Shown here in pieces: positions 1-8,682 of a DNA stretch of 37,819 nucleotides. The stretch is from DATARH01 sp036273175 (GTDB lineage: Bacteria > Pseudomonadota > Alphaproteobacteria > ATCC43930 > CGMCC-115725), in NCBI GenBank assembly GCA_036273175.1, contig DASUIE010000187.1:1-37819 (forward strand), read 5' to 3'. The position numbers and the translations under genes are program-made. Positions within the stretch are counted from its first letter, which is position 1. Each line of letters opens with the position of its first letter. A model generated the notes under the pieces. That model saw only the letters and a program-made list of their open reading frames with translations. It had not been told where the DNA came from and searched no databases.

Positions 1-7
1 CACCCGA

Positions 8-28
8 CCTCTCCCACAAGGGGAGAGG
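8..28. repeat. Short GC-rich hairpin downstream of the hydantoinase B gene
   Basis: Bases 8-15 (CCTCTCCC) pair perfectly with 21-28 (GGGAGAGG) around a 5-base loop. This kind of hairpin is scattered after genes in many proteobacterial genomes. It lies 20 bases after the stop of the minus-strand gene that ends at 48, so it may help end transcription or protect the mRNA 3' end. No T-run follows it on the minus strand, so I do not call it an intrinsic terminator. Confidence 0.4.
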
Positions 29-47
29 GGCGAACCGAGATGCGGGG

Positions 48-1730
48 TCATCGAGAGTTCCTCTCTGCCATCGACACGAACCCTGTCTCGACATCGCCCT
101 CGCGTGCCGCCGCGCCGCGCTTGCCCGGGTCGCCCCAGCCGCCGCCACCGCCCGATTCGAGGACGAGCCGGTCGCCGGGGCGGATCACGAGCCCGGTTTC
201 CTTGGTCTTGATCGCGCGCGGCTCGGCATTGCCGGAATAGAGCAGGTAGCGGTGCGGCGCGCCGTCCTCGCCGCCGAGGATGCCGCAAGCCCCATGAACG
301 ACACCGTCGCCGGCGGTGTTGCCGAGCGCCGGTTCCTCGGTCTCGACGACCATCTCGACGATCCCGCCCGGGCCGCCGCGATAGCGCCCGGCGCCGCCGG
401 AATCGGGGCGGAACTCATGCGTCTTGAAGAACAGCGGAAACCGCACCTCGGTGACCTCGAGGCTGCCGAACTTGATCCCGCCCGCTGCCTGCCATTCGCC
501 GCCGCCGGGCCAGCCGTCGCCCGCCGACGAGGCGCCCCCGCCGGGCCGGGCCTGGAAGAAATGCCAGATGAAGGGGCGCCCGCCTTTCTCCTTATCGCGG
601 CGCGGGTCCTGGCCCTGGATCGCGATGCGGAAGCGGCGGCCCCATCCGGCCATCGCGCGGTCGGGGCAGGAGGGCGCGAGCGCCTTGACGATCGCCTCGA
701 TAATCTCCTGCCCGCAATGGTTGGTCGCCAGCGTGACCGGCGCGCCGGGCTTGGCCCAGACCACCGTGCCCTCCTGGGCGATCACCGTGATCGGGCGGAA
801 GGTGCCGTCGTTTTTCGGGGTGTGCGGGTCGATCAGGTAGGAGAGGGCGACGACGACCGCCGAATACATGTTCGGGTAGGACGAGTTGATAAAGCTCGCG
901 ACCTGCTCGTGCGAGTCGCTGAGGTCGATGACGAGGTCGCTTCCGGTCTTGGTGACGGTGGCGCGGATGTGGATGTCGCGGTTGCCGCGCCCATCGTCGT
1001 CGAGCAGGGCCTCGCCGGTATAGGTTCCGTCCTTCCATTCGGCGATCACCGCACGGGTTTGCCGCTCGGCGCCGTCGAGCACGGCCTCGACCGCGTCTTT
1101 CGTCACGGTCCAGCCGAATTCGTTGGCGAGGGCGAGGAAACGCCGCTCGCCGACATGCGCGGAGCCGATCATCGCCGCCAGATCGCCGCGGAAATCGCGC
1201 GGGTGACGGACATTGGTGACGATCATCTCCATCACGTCGCGGCGGAGCTCGCCGCGGTCGTAGAGCTTCAAGGGCGTGATGCGGATGCCTTCCTGCCAGA
1301 TATCGGTGGCGCTGGCGTTGTAGGCGCCGTGGGTCGCGCCGCCGATATCGCTCTGGTGCGCGCGGTTGATCGACCAGTAGAGCGGCGTGTCGCCCTCAAA
1401 GACCGGGACGAAGGCGGTCAGGTCCGGCAGGTGGTTGCCGCCGTGATAGGGGTCGTTGAGCAGGAAGACGTCGCCGGGGCGGATGTCGCCGGCGAAGAAC
1501 TCGGCGACGGCGCGCGCCGCGAAGGGGAGAGCGCCGACATGGATCGGCACATGCTCCGCCTGGGCGATCAGCCGCCCGTCGAGCCCGCAGATCGCCGTCG
1601 AGAAATCGCGGCTCGAATTGAGGATCTGAGAATAGCTGGTGCGCAGCATCGCCTCGCCCATCTCCTCGACGATCGCCAGCAGGCGATGCTGGATGACCGA
1701 GGCGACGATCGGATCGATACGGTTGGGCAT
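48..1730 (-). CDS. Hydantoinase B / 5-oxoprolinase family protein (HyuB-like)
   Basis: The product is 560 residues, normal for the HyuB (N-methylhydantoinase B) family, whose members open cyclic amides such as hydantoins or 5-oxoproline in the cytoplasm, usually with an ATP-binding HyuA partner. The N-terminus (IDPIVASVIQHRL), the NDPYHGGNHLPD motif at residues 92-103 and the glycine-rich C-terminal GGGGGWGDP at about 527-535 are family hallmarks. The gene starts with ATG, is uninterrupted and ends 20 bases before a hairpin. HyuA is normally the immediate neighbour, but the gene upstream here is a TonB-like protein 75 bases away, so a hyuA, if linked, must lie beyond the left edge. The family is clear. 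The substrate cannot be told from sequence. Confidence 0.9.
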   Translation of the reverse strand: MPNRIDPIVASVIQHRLLAIVEEMGEAMLRTSYSQILNSSRDFSTAICGLDGRLIAQAEHVPIHVGALPFAARAVAEFFAGDIRPGDVFLLNDPYHGGNHLPDLTAFVPVFEGDTPLYWSINRAHQSDIGGATHGAYNASATDIWQEGIRITPLKLYDRGELRRDVMEMIVTNVRHPRDFRGDLAAMIGSAHVGERRFLALANEFGWTVTKDAVEAVLDGAERQTRAVIAEWKDGTYTGEALLDDDGRGNRDIHIRATVTKTGSDLVIDLSDSHEQVASFINSSYPNMYSAVVVALSYLIDPHTPKNDGTFRPITVIAQEGTVVWAKPGAPVTLATNHCGQEIIEAIVKALAPSCPDRAMAGWGRRFRIAIQGQDPRRDKEKGGRPFIWHFFQARPGGGASSAGDGWPGGGEWQAAGGIKFGSLEVTEVRFPLFFKTHEFRPDSGGAGRYRGGPGGIVEMVVETEEPALGNTAGDGVVHGACGILGGEDGAPHRYLLYSGNAEPRAIKTKETGLVIRPGDRLVLESGGGGGWGDPGKRGAAAREGDVETGFVSMAERNSR

Positions 1731-1805
1731 GGGCAGGGTCCCGGCGGCGGTTGCGGGCGAAGCATTGCCGCTGCGGCCGGAATTGTCACGGCTTCCGCGG
1801 CGCGG

Positions 1806-2861
1806 TTATCGGCGTTCCAGGGCCTGGGGGAATCTCAGCTTGAAGATCAGCTCCATGCTCTGGTCCTGGTACCATTGCGGAAGCGGCGGGAATTTGCGGT
1901 TCGCGGCCACCATCTGCTCGATCCGGCTGTCGATGTCGGGATAGCCGGAACCCTGTACCACGCTGATCCGGGCGATCGTGCCGTCGGCCAGCACCAGCAC
2001 CGCGAGCGTCGTTTCGCCGGTCCGGGAGCCGAGCACCGACATCGGCAGCAGGTCGAAATGCCGCCGGGTCAGCGCGACCAGATAGGCAAGGTATTCGTCG
2101 CGGGTCGCGGCCGGACCCGGGATATGGCCCGGATGCGCCGCGACATGGGTTTCCTCCGACGGATGGCGCGGGGCGGGCGGCGTCGCGACCGGAGTCGGCC
2201 GCTGCACGAGCGGCGGCGCCAGTTTCGGGTCGGCCAGCGCGGCGACCTGCTCCTTGGGCGGCGGCGGCTTTTGCGGGGGCGGCGGGACCAGCGTCGGGGC
2301 GGGGGCTGGCGTTGGAGCCGGTGCGGGGGCGGGCTTCGCGACGGTTTCCGGCACGTCGCCAGTCGGAGCCTGGCCGGTCTTCGCCGAGGTGTCGCCGATA
2401 TCCTCCGAGGCGAGCCGCCCGTGCAGCTCGGGCGGGGCGGCCATCTGCGGCGGGACCTGCGGCGGCGGTGGCGGCACTTCGAGCACGAGCTGGATCGGGA
2501 TCGGCTTTGGCAGAACCGGGGGGCCGATCGGCGGCACGAGCAGCACGGTCAGCGCCAGCAGATGGATAAGGACCGATCCCGCCGGTCCGCGGATTTGCCT
2601 TGGCCGGACCGAAACCGGCGACCCGGCGGGCGGGATTTCGGCCCGGCCCGGATCGAGACGGTCGATCTCGACGAATTCGACGAAAAACGGCGTCGCGGCG
2701 AGACCGGGCTCATGGCGCCGGTCGTCGGGCAGCGCCGTGTTGTCGTCGGCGAGCGCGATCGAATCGGGCAGCAGGCAGGGCCGCGCCTCGCTGTCGCCGC
2801 GGCGGCGGACGGGCGCGGCGGCGGCGCGGGTCACGGTCAGGAAATCGGCCTGTGTCCTCAC
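1806..2861 (-). CDS. Proline-rich TonB-like protein with C-terminal TonB domain
   Basis: The C-terminal 80 residues match the TonB energy-transducing domain pattern (GETTLAVLVLADGTI, then a stretch ending ELIFKLRFP). Before it lies a long proline/alanine-rich spacer, and before that one hydrophobic segment (SVLIHLLALTVLLVPP, about residues 96-111), as in inner-membrane proteins that span the periplasm. TonB carries proton-motive energy from ExbB/ExbD to outer-membrane receptors, but no exbB or exbD is in the window. The start is uncertain. An in-frame ATG at 2981 would overlap ligA by 101 bases, so I prefer GTG at 2861, 19 bases after the ligA stop. GTG at 2834 is also possible. About 90 residues would precede the membrane segment, which is long for TonB. 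The protein could instead serve an envelope or Tol-like role. Confidence 0.75.
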   Translation of the reverse strand: MRTQADFLTVTRAAAAPVRRRGDSEARPCLLPDSIALADDNTALPDDRRHEPGLAATPFFVEFVEIDRLDPGRAEIPPAGSPVSVRPRQIRGPAGSVLIHLLALTVLLVPPIGPPVLPKPIPIQLVLEVPPPPPQVPPQMAAPPELHGRLASEDIGDTSAKTGQAPTGDVPETVAKPAPAPAPTPAPAPTLVPPPPQKPPPPKEQVAALADPKLAPPLVQRPTPVATPPAPRHPSEETHVAAHPGHIPGPAATRDEYLAYLVALTRRHFDLLPMSVLGSRTGETTLAVLVLADGTIARISVVQGSGYPDIDSRIEQMVAANRKFPPLPQWYQDQSMELIFKLRFPQALERR

Positions 2862-2880
2862 CCCTCGACGTGCCCGATGC

Positions 2881-4980
2881 TTATCCGGCGCCGGCGCCGA
2901 CACCGGCCAGCTCAAGCCATGCAGACTCGTCGAGCGTGGTGACGCCGAGGCTCGCGGCGCGCGCCGCCTTCTGCCCGGCATCCGCCCCGATCACGACAAA
3001 ATCGGTCTTGGCCGAGACCGAGCTCGCGACATTGGCCCCGAGCGCCTCGGCGCGCGCCTTGGCCTCGGACCGGCTCATCGTGTCGAGCCCGCCGGTGAAG
3101 ACGATGGTCTTGCCCGCGAGCGGCGAGGTCGAGCGCTGCGCCGGCGGCTCGTAATCGAGCACGGTCAGTTCCCGCTGAAGGTCGTCGAGGATGTCGCGGT
3201 TATGCGGCTCGGCGAAGAAGCCGATGATGTCGGCGGCCATGTCGGCGCCGATGCCGTGCACGTCGATGAGGCCGGCACGGGCGGGGCTGTCCTCCGGTCC
3301 CGCGGCCTCCATCTCCTCGCGCCAACGGCCGAACGAGCGGTAGTGCCGGGCGAGCAGCCGCGCGGTGGCCTGTCCGACCTGCGGGATGCCGAGCGCATTG
3401 ATGAAACGGTCGAGGGCGATGCGGCGGCGCTCGTCGATCGCCCCGACCAGCTTCCGCGCGCTCAGTTTGCCCCAGCCCTCGCGGTCGGTCAGCTGCTCGG
3501 GTTTCAGGCGAAAAATGTCGCCGGGCTGGCGGATCAGCCCGTCCCGCCAGAACTCGGCGATATGCTTGGCCCCCAGCCCCTCGATGTCGAAGCAGTCGCG
3601 CGCGACGAAATGCTTGAGCCGCTCGACCGCCTGGGCGCCGCAGATGAGGCCGCCGGTGCAGCGCCGCGCCGCCATCCCCTCCTCGCGCACCGCGAGGCTG
3701 CCGCAGATCGGGCAGCGGTCGGGGAAACGGTAGGGCTTGCTGTCGGGCGGGCGGCGGTCGAGCACGACCGAGACCACCTGCGGGATCACGTCGCCGGCGC
3801 GCTGGATGACGACCGTGTCGCCCTCGCGCACATCCTTGCGGGCGATCTCGTCCTCGTTGTGGAGGGTCGCCCGCTGGACGACGACGCCGCCGACCGTGAT
3901 CGGCTCCAGCACCGCGACCGGGGTCAGCGAACCCTGCCGGCCGACCTGGATGCGGATTTCGGTGAGGACCGTCTGCGCCCGCTCGGCCGGGAATTTATGC
4001 GCGAGCGCCCAGCGCGGGGCGCGGCTGACCATGCCGAGCCGCCGCTGCAATTCCAGGTCGTTGACCTTGTAGACGACGCCGTCGATGTCGTAGGGCAGGT
4101 CGGCCCGGTGCTCGCCGATATCGCGGTAGAATTCGAGGATTTCGGCGACGCCGCGGCATAGCCGCGACAGCGGATTGACCGTGAACCCCCAGTCGCGGAA
4201 ATGCGCAAGCGCCTCGGCATGCGTCTTCGCGAAAGGGGCGCTGGCATCGCCCCAGGCATAGGCGAAGAATTTGAGCGGCCGGCGTGCGGTGATCGCCGGG
4301 TCGAGCTGGCGCAGCGAGCCTGCGGCGACGTTGCGCGGATTGGCGAATACCGGTTCGCCGACGGCCTCGCGCTCGGCGTTGACCGCGAAAAACCCCTCGC
4401 GCTCCATGTAAACCTCGCCGCGCACCTCGACGATCTCGGGCCAGTCGCCGCCGGCGAGGCGGTCGGGGATCGTCTTGAGCGTGCGCAGGTTGGCGGTCAC
4501 ATCCTCGCCGGTGACGCCGTCGCCGCGCGTCGCCCCCAGCACGAGACGTCCCTTCTCATAGCGCACCGACGCCGACAGCCCGTCGATCTTGGGTTCGGCC
4601 ATGATCTCGATCGCGTCCTCGGCGACGCGGGCGAGGTCCTCGGGGCGGCGGAAGAAGTTGCGCACCCCGGCGAAAAAATCGGCGACGTCGCTCTCGGCGA
4701 AGGCGTTTTCGAGAGACAGCATCGGCACCGAGTGGGTGACCTTGGCGAAGCCTGCGCTCGGCGCCGTGCCGACCCTGCGCGAGGGGCTGTCGGCGCGGAT
4801 CAGCTCGGGGAATTCGGCTTCGAGCGCCTGGTTGCGGCGGCGCAGGTCGTCGTATTCGGCGTCGGAGATTTCGGGGGCGTCGTTGGCATAGTAGAGGCGG
4901 TCGTGACGGGCGATTTCGCCCGCGAGCCGCTCCAGCTCGGCGGCGGCCTCCGCCTCGGTCAGGTTGTCGATTTCGCTCAT
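2881..4980 (-). CDS. ligA: NAD-dependent DNA ligase LigA
   Basis: This is the essential bacterial ligase that seals nicks during replication and repair using NAD+. The 699-residue product has the expected order: an N-terminal Ia domain with the HDRLYYANDAPEISDAEYD stretch, the adenylation domain with the nucleophile lysine K131 in EPKIDGLS, the OB fold, a four-cysteine zinc site (CPIC followed by RCTGGLIC), helix-hairpin-helix repeats and a C-terminal BRCT domain (AGKTIVFTGGLDTMSRSEAK). The ATG overlaps the recN stop by four bases (ATGA at 4977-4980), so the two are probably translated together. recN-ligA following bamD is a recurrent alphaproteobacterial order. Confidence 0.97.
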   Translation of the reverse strand: MSEIDNLTEAEAAAELERLAGEIARHDRLYYANDAPEISDAEYDDLRRRNQALEAEFPELIRADSPSRRVGTAPSAGFAKVTHSVPMLSLENAFAESDVADFFAGVRNFFRRPEDLARVAEDAIEIMAEPKIDGLSASVRYEKGRLVLGATRGDGVTGEDVTANLRTLKTIPDRLAGGDWPEIVEVRGEVYMEREGFFAVNAEREAVGEPVFANPRNVAAGSLRQLDPAITARRPLKFFAYAWGDASAPFAKTHAEALAHFRDWGFTVNPLSRLCRGVAEILEFYRDIGEHRADLPYDIDGVVYKVNDLELQRRLGMVSRAPRWALAHKFPAERAQTVLTEIRIQVGRQGSLTPVAVLEPITVGGVVVQRATLHNEDEIARKDVREGDTVVIQRAGDVIPQVVSVVLDRRPPDSKPYRFPDRCPICGSLAVREEGMAARRCTGGLICGAQAVERLKHFVARDCFDIEGLGAKHIAEFWRDGLIRQPGDIFRLKPEQLTDREGWGKLSARKLVGAIDERRRIALDRFINALGIPQVGQATARLLARHYRSFGRWREEMEAAGPEDSPARAGLIDVHGIGADMAADIIGFFAEPHNRDILDDLQRELTVLDYEPPAQRSTSPLAGKTIVFTGGLDTMSRSEAKARAEALGANVASSVSAKTDFVVIGADAGQKAARAASLGVTTLDESAWLELAGVGAGAG

Positions 4981-6653
4981 GCGCGCGCGCCGGCAATGAG
5001 GCTCGCGGCGGCGGCGCGGGCCTCGCTGGTGATGATGTTGCCGGAGAGCATGCGGGCTATCTCCTCGTTCCTGTCCTCGGCGTCGAGCTCCTCTACCCGC
5101 GTGACCGTCGCGCGCTCCGCCTGGCGCTTCGCCACCCGCCAGTGATGCGCGCCCCTCGCCGCGACCTGCGGGGAATGGGTCACCACCAGCACCTGGACGC
5201 GTGCGCCGAGCCGCTGGAGCCGCTCGCCGACCGCCGCCGCGACGGCGCCGCCGATGCCGCTATCGACCTCGTCGAAGATCAGCGTCGGCGCCGCGCCGGT
5301 CCCAGCCAATACCAATTTCAGCGCCAGCATGAAGCGGGACAATTCGCCGCCGGAGGCAATCCGCGCCAGCGCTCCAAACGGCGCCCCGGGGTTGGTCGCG
5401 ACCTCGAAATGGACGCGCTCGCGCCCATGCTCGCCCCAATCCTCCTCGGCGAGCGGCGTCAGGACGGTGCGGAACCGCGCCCGGTCGAGGCGCAACGGTT
5501 TCAACTCGGCGGCGAGTGCCGCGTCGAGGCGCCCGGCGGCGGCTTGCCGTGCCTTGGACGTGCTGTCGGCGAGTCCGGCATAGTGCCTTCGCGCGGCCTC
5601 GGCCTCGCGTTCCAGCGCCACGGCATCCTCGGCGCCGGTCTCGATCGCCGACAGCCGCTCGCCGAGCCGGGCGAGCAGCAACGGCAGGTCGCCGACCCCG
5701 ACCCCGTGTTTTCGCGCCAGCGCGCGCAGGGCGAAAAGCCGCTCCTCGACCCGCTCCAGCTCGCTGGGGTCGAGTTCGAGCGCCCGCGCGGCCGTGGTCA
5801 GCGCGGCCGATGCCTCCGCGGTTTCGGCGGCGGCGCGCTCGGCGGCGGCGACGGCGCTGTCGAGAAGGCCCTGGGCGCGGTCGCGCGCGCGGTCGAGCCG
5901 CCTGAGGGCTCGCGCCAATCCCTGTTGCGCGCCACCCTCGCCGTCGATCTCGCCGAGCGCATCGGCGATCGTCTCGCCCAGCCGCTCGGCGCTCTGCAGG
6001 AGCAAGCGGCGGGTGCTCAGCCGGTCTTCCTCCTCGGCCTCCGGCGACAGCGCGTCGATCTCGGCGTAGTGATGGCGCAGCAGGTCTTCCTCGGCCCGGC
6101 TCTCGGCGAGAAGGCGCGCGGCCTCGGCGGCGCGGTCGCGGATGTCCCGCCACGCGCGCCAGGCCGCGGCGAGCGCTTCGGTCTGGACATCGGCTCCGGC
6201 GAACGCGTCGAGCAGCTCGCGGTGAGAAGCCGGGTCGAGGAGGCCGCGCTGCTCGCCCTGGCCCTGGATCTCGACCAGGCTGTCGCCGAGTTGGCGCAAC
6301 AGCCCGATGCTGGCCGGCTCGTCATTGACGAAAGCGCGGCTGCGGCCGTCGCCGGCGAGGGTGCGGCGCAGGATGACCGTTCCGGACAGATCGGCGGCGA
6401 TCCCGGCCTCCCGCAGCAGCGCGGCGGCGGGGTGGTTCGAGGCGATGGCGAATTCGGCGACGACGCTCGCCTGCTCGGCGCCGTGCCGCACCAGGCCGGC
6501 TTCGGCGCGACGCCCGATCGCGAGGCCGAGCGCGTCGAGCAGGATCGATTTGCCGGCCCCGGTCTCCCCCGTCAGCACGCATAGTCCCGGCCGGAACGCC
6601 AGCGCGAGCCGGTCGATCAGCACGACGTCGCGAATGGTGAGGCCGAGCAGCAT
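4977..6653 (-). CDS. recN: DNA repair protein RecN (SMC-like ATPase)
   Basis: RecN is an SMC-like ATPase that acts in double-strand break repair by recombination. The 558-residue protein shows a Walker A motif GETGAGKS at residues 29-36, a long central helical region rich in Ala, Glu and Arg consistent with a coiled coil, a signature region ASGGELSRFMLALKL and a Walker B IFDEVDSGIGG near the C-terminus. The length fits the family. It overlaps ligA by ATGA downstream. The gene upstream on the same strand is the glycosyltransferase of the inserted cassette, 105 bases away, rather than bamD. That gap presumably holds its own promoter, but I see no convincing one. Confidence 0.96.
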   Translation of the reverse strand: MLLGLTIRDVVLIDRLALAFRPGLCVLTGETGAGKSILLDALGLAIGRRAEAGLVRHGAEQASVVAEFAIASNHPAAALLREAGIAADLSGTVILRRTLAGDGRSRAFVNDEPASIGLLRQLGDSLVEIQGQGEQRGLLDPASHRELLDAFAGADVQTEALAAAWRAWRDIRDRAAEAARLLAESRAEEDLLRHHYAEIDALSPEAEEEDRLSTRRLLLQSAERLGETIADALGEIDGEGGAQQGLARALRRLDRARDRAQGLLDSAVAAAERAAAETAEASAALTTAARALELDPSELERVEERLFALRALARKHGVGVGDLPLLLARLGERLSAIETGAEDAVALEREAEAARRHYAGLADSTSKARQAAAGRLDAALAAELKPLRLDRARFRTVLTPLAEEDWGEHGRERVHFEVATNPGAPFGALARIASGGELSRFMLALKLVLAGTGAAPTLIFDEVDSGIGGAVAAAVGERLQRLGARVQVLVVTHSPQVAARGAHHWRVAKRQAERATVTRVEELDAEDRNEEIARMLSGNIITSEARAAAASLIAGARA

Positions 6654-6758
6654 GCGGCGCGATTCACCCCGGAATGGCCGTCCGAAATTCGCCCGATGAT
6701 ACTGATGCGGATGGGCGCCGTCACTTCGCGAGACGCGCGCCGGCGGTCTATCCGGCGG

Positions 6759-7700
6759 TCAGATCGTCGGCCGCGTGCGCGCCAACAGATGCGGAACCAT
6801 GTCCTCGTCGCGGGGAAAGCTGGCGCGCTTGATCTGGCGGACCGCCAGCGCCGCGAAGGGATCGCGAATCGGATTTGGCCGGCGCGTTTTCGGCGACTTG
6901 TCGATCCACTCGGCGATCATCCGGTCCGCATGGTCGGGCAGGCCCCGGTAGCCGTCGCGGTAGATGATTTCCTTGATCGCCTCGTTTTCGAGGCGGCCCC
7001 GCGCCTGACAAATCCTGTGCTGCCACTGGCGCGACAGATCGCGGCGGCGCCACGGCGATGGCGGCGCGACCGTCCAGGTCGCGGCGGGCACGACGCGAAT
7101 AGAGCGTCGCGGCTCCGCGGCCGCGTCCCCGGGGTCGAGATCGTTCGAGACGAACGAGCCGATCAGCCGGTCGCCGCAATAAAGGCCAACCGGCAGTTTC
7201 AGTCCCGCGCCGACGATACGCTCGACCAGCGATCGCCTCAGCGCGAACAGCGAACCTTGCAGCCCGCCATCGGCATTCGTGTCGGCTTGGCTCTCGGGCA
7301 CGGCTACGGCGGCGTCGGCCTCGCTCAGCCCGCGCTCGAGCTCGATCAGGGCCGGCCGGGTGATCGTCGCGTGGCCGTCGATAAAGAAATAGGTCTCGGC
7401 CTCGGGCCGGAGATTGTACAGGAACTGGTTGATGGCGTTGGATTTATCGCCGTATCGGATGTCGTAGATTTCGGCGGAAAGCTGCAGGTGGCGGGCCAGA
7501 GTGTGGGCGATGATGTCGGAGGAATCCGACGAACCGTTGAGGATGATCGTAATATGCGTGCCGTTGCCCACCCTGGCATCGGCGATCGCGCGCAGGCACG
7601 ACGCCAGGTTGAGGCGCTCGTTCCGCGCGTAAACCGAAACGCTCCACTTATATGCTTCCACACCAGAAATTGGCGACGCGGCGACCCAGCGGTCAAGCAC
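6759..7700 (-). CDS. GT2-like glycosyltransferase
   Basis: The predicted product resembles family 2 glycosyltransferases (GT-A fold). It has an N-terminal SVSVYARNERLNLASCLRAI, a second strand ITIILNGSSDSS and a metal-site strand ETYFFIDGHATI. The usual DxD is DGH here, a DxH form like that known in GalNAc-transferases of family GT27. No membrane segment is evident, so it probably acts at the cytoplasmic face with a nucleotide sugar. It is last in the NEW3-ABC cassette. The start is unsettled: ATG at 7751 would overlap the permease by 35 bases, GTG at 7700 has AGGAG 13 bases upstream, and GTG at 7661 also keeps the whole GT core. I chose 7700. Parts of the 5' half look less GC-rich than the neighbours by eye. 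Donor and acceptor are unknown. Confidence 0.78.
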   Translation of the reverse strand: MLDRWVAASPISGVEAYKWSVSVYARNERLNLASCLRAIADARVGNGTHITIILNGSSDSSDIIAHTLARHLQLSAEIYDIRYGDKSNAINQFLYNLRPEAETYFFIDGHATITRPALIELERGLSEADAAVAVPESQADTNADGGLQGSLFALRRSLVERIVGAGLKLPVGLYCGDRLIGSFVSNDLDPGDAAAEPRRSIRVVPAATWTVAPPSPWRRRDLSRQWQHRICQARGRLENEAIKEIIYRDGYRGLPDHADRMIAEWIDKSPKTRRPNPIRDPFAALAVRQIKRASFPRDEDMVPHLLARTRPTI

Positions 7701-7716
7701 GACGAAGGGACTACTC

Positions 7717-8682
7717 CTAAGCGCGAATCTCCTGCCGCTGGAAGGCGACATAGGCGATCGCGAAAATCACGATCGTGCCGGCCACCAGCCCGGTCAGCTG
7801 CGGCCAGATCAAGAGGAAACTTTGCGTCACCGGCAGCGGCGCGCCGATCAGCGCGCCTTGCAGCTGGCTGATCAGCACCGGGCCGAGGGCGCGCGTGGCC
7901 GGGTGCAGAAGGGCGAGCGCGGTCTCGGCGTAAAGCGTGTTCGGCGACAGCCGGTCGATGATTTGCGCGGTGTCGAGATACTCGATGCGGGGGCCGAACA
8001 GGCCTTCGGGCGGACCGGAGATCGCGTTGGCAACGAGCGGGGTGATCATCGTCCAGAACAGCGCGAAGAGCAGCCAGACGCCGAGAGCGGCCAAGGCCGC
8101 CGTCGCCGGGGCCCGGAACAGCACCGAAAACAGCAGCGCGAGCGCCAGCCACACGCCGCCATAGGCGAGCGTCGCGACGAGGAAGCCGAGCATTCGCACC
8201 GTCTCCTCGCCGTTGGGCGGCACCCCGAAAAGCACCAGGCCGAGGCCGAGCACCAGGAGCCACAGCGAGACCAGCCCGACCCCGAGCGCGAGGAGACCGG
8301 ACAGGAATTTCCCCAGCAGCAGCGCGTCCCGATAGATCGGCTGGGCGAGGATGCGGCTCATCGTGCGGCGGTTGAACTCGCCGTTGATCGAATCGAAGCT
8401 GAGCGCGATGGCGACCAGCGGAATGAGAAAGCCGAGCAGGCTGATAAACGACGGGAGGGGTTCCTGCGACAAGGTCAAGAGGCGCAGGAACAGAAACGGG
8501 CTTTCCCCGATCGTCGCGCGGATCGTGCGGATCGCGACATAAGCGGCGGTCAGCGCGGAGAGAAACACCAGCGCCTCGAGGATGTACATCCGCGCGCTCG
8601 ACAAATGGTCCGCGGCCTCCTTGGCGACCACCGCGCCGAGACCGGTCCAGGGCGAGCCGCCGCGCCGTCTAATCCGCGGCAT
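7717..8682 (-). CDS. ABC-2 type transporter permease
   Basis: The 321-residue membrane protein has about six hydrophobic segments and, between the first two, the stretch FNRRTMSRILAQPIYRDALL, typical of ABC-2 permeases related to NosY. It would form the membrane channel for the ATPase encoded just upstream. The start is ATG at 8682, because it is preceded by a strong Shine-Dalgarno (GAGGAGG) seven bases away and overlaps the ATPase stop by 14 bases. An earlier in-frame start at 8736 would extend the overlap with no such site. Its own stop overlaps an AGGAG that may serve the glycosyltransferase. The exported substrate is not known. Confidence 0.88.
   Translation of the reverse strand: MPRIRRRGGSPWTGLGAVVAKEAADHLSSARMYILEALVFLSALTAAYVAIRTIRATIGESPFLFLRLLTLSQEPLPSFISLLGFLIPLVAIALSFDSINGEFNRRTMSRILAQPIYRDALLLGKFLSGLLALGVGLVSLWLLVLGLGLVLFGVPPNGEETVRMLGFLVATLAYGGVWLALALLFSVLFRAPATAALAALGVWLLFALFWTMITPLVANAISGPPEGLFGPRIEYLDTAQIIDRLSPNTLYAETALALLHPATRALGPVLISQLQGALIGAPLPVTQSFLLIWPQLTGLVAGTIVIFAIAYVAFQRQEIRA

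Noticed and set aside
252..4161. Long plus-strand open frames (896 and 635 codons) opposite the hydantoinase, TonB-like and ligA genes
   Set aside because: Low-complexity Arg/Gly/Asp-rich translations opposite well-supported genes. They also run across gene borders.
6735..6757. CCGGCGG-N5-CCGGCGG near the end of the glycosyltransferase gene as a terminator
   Set aside because: It is a direct repeat, not an inverted one, and common in GC-rich DNA.
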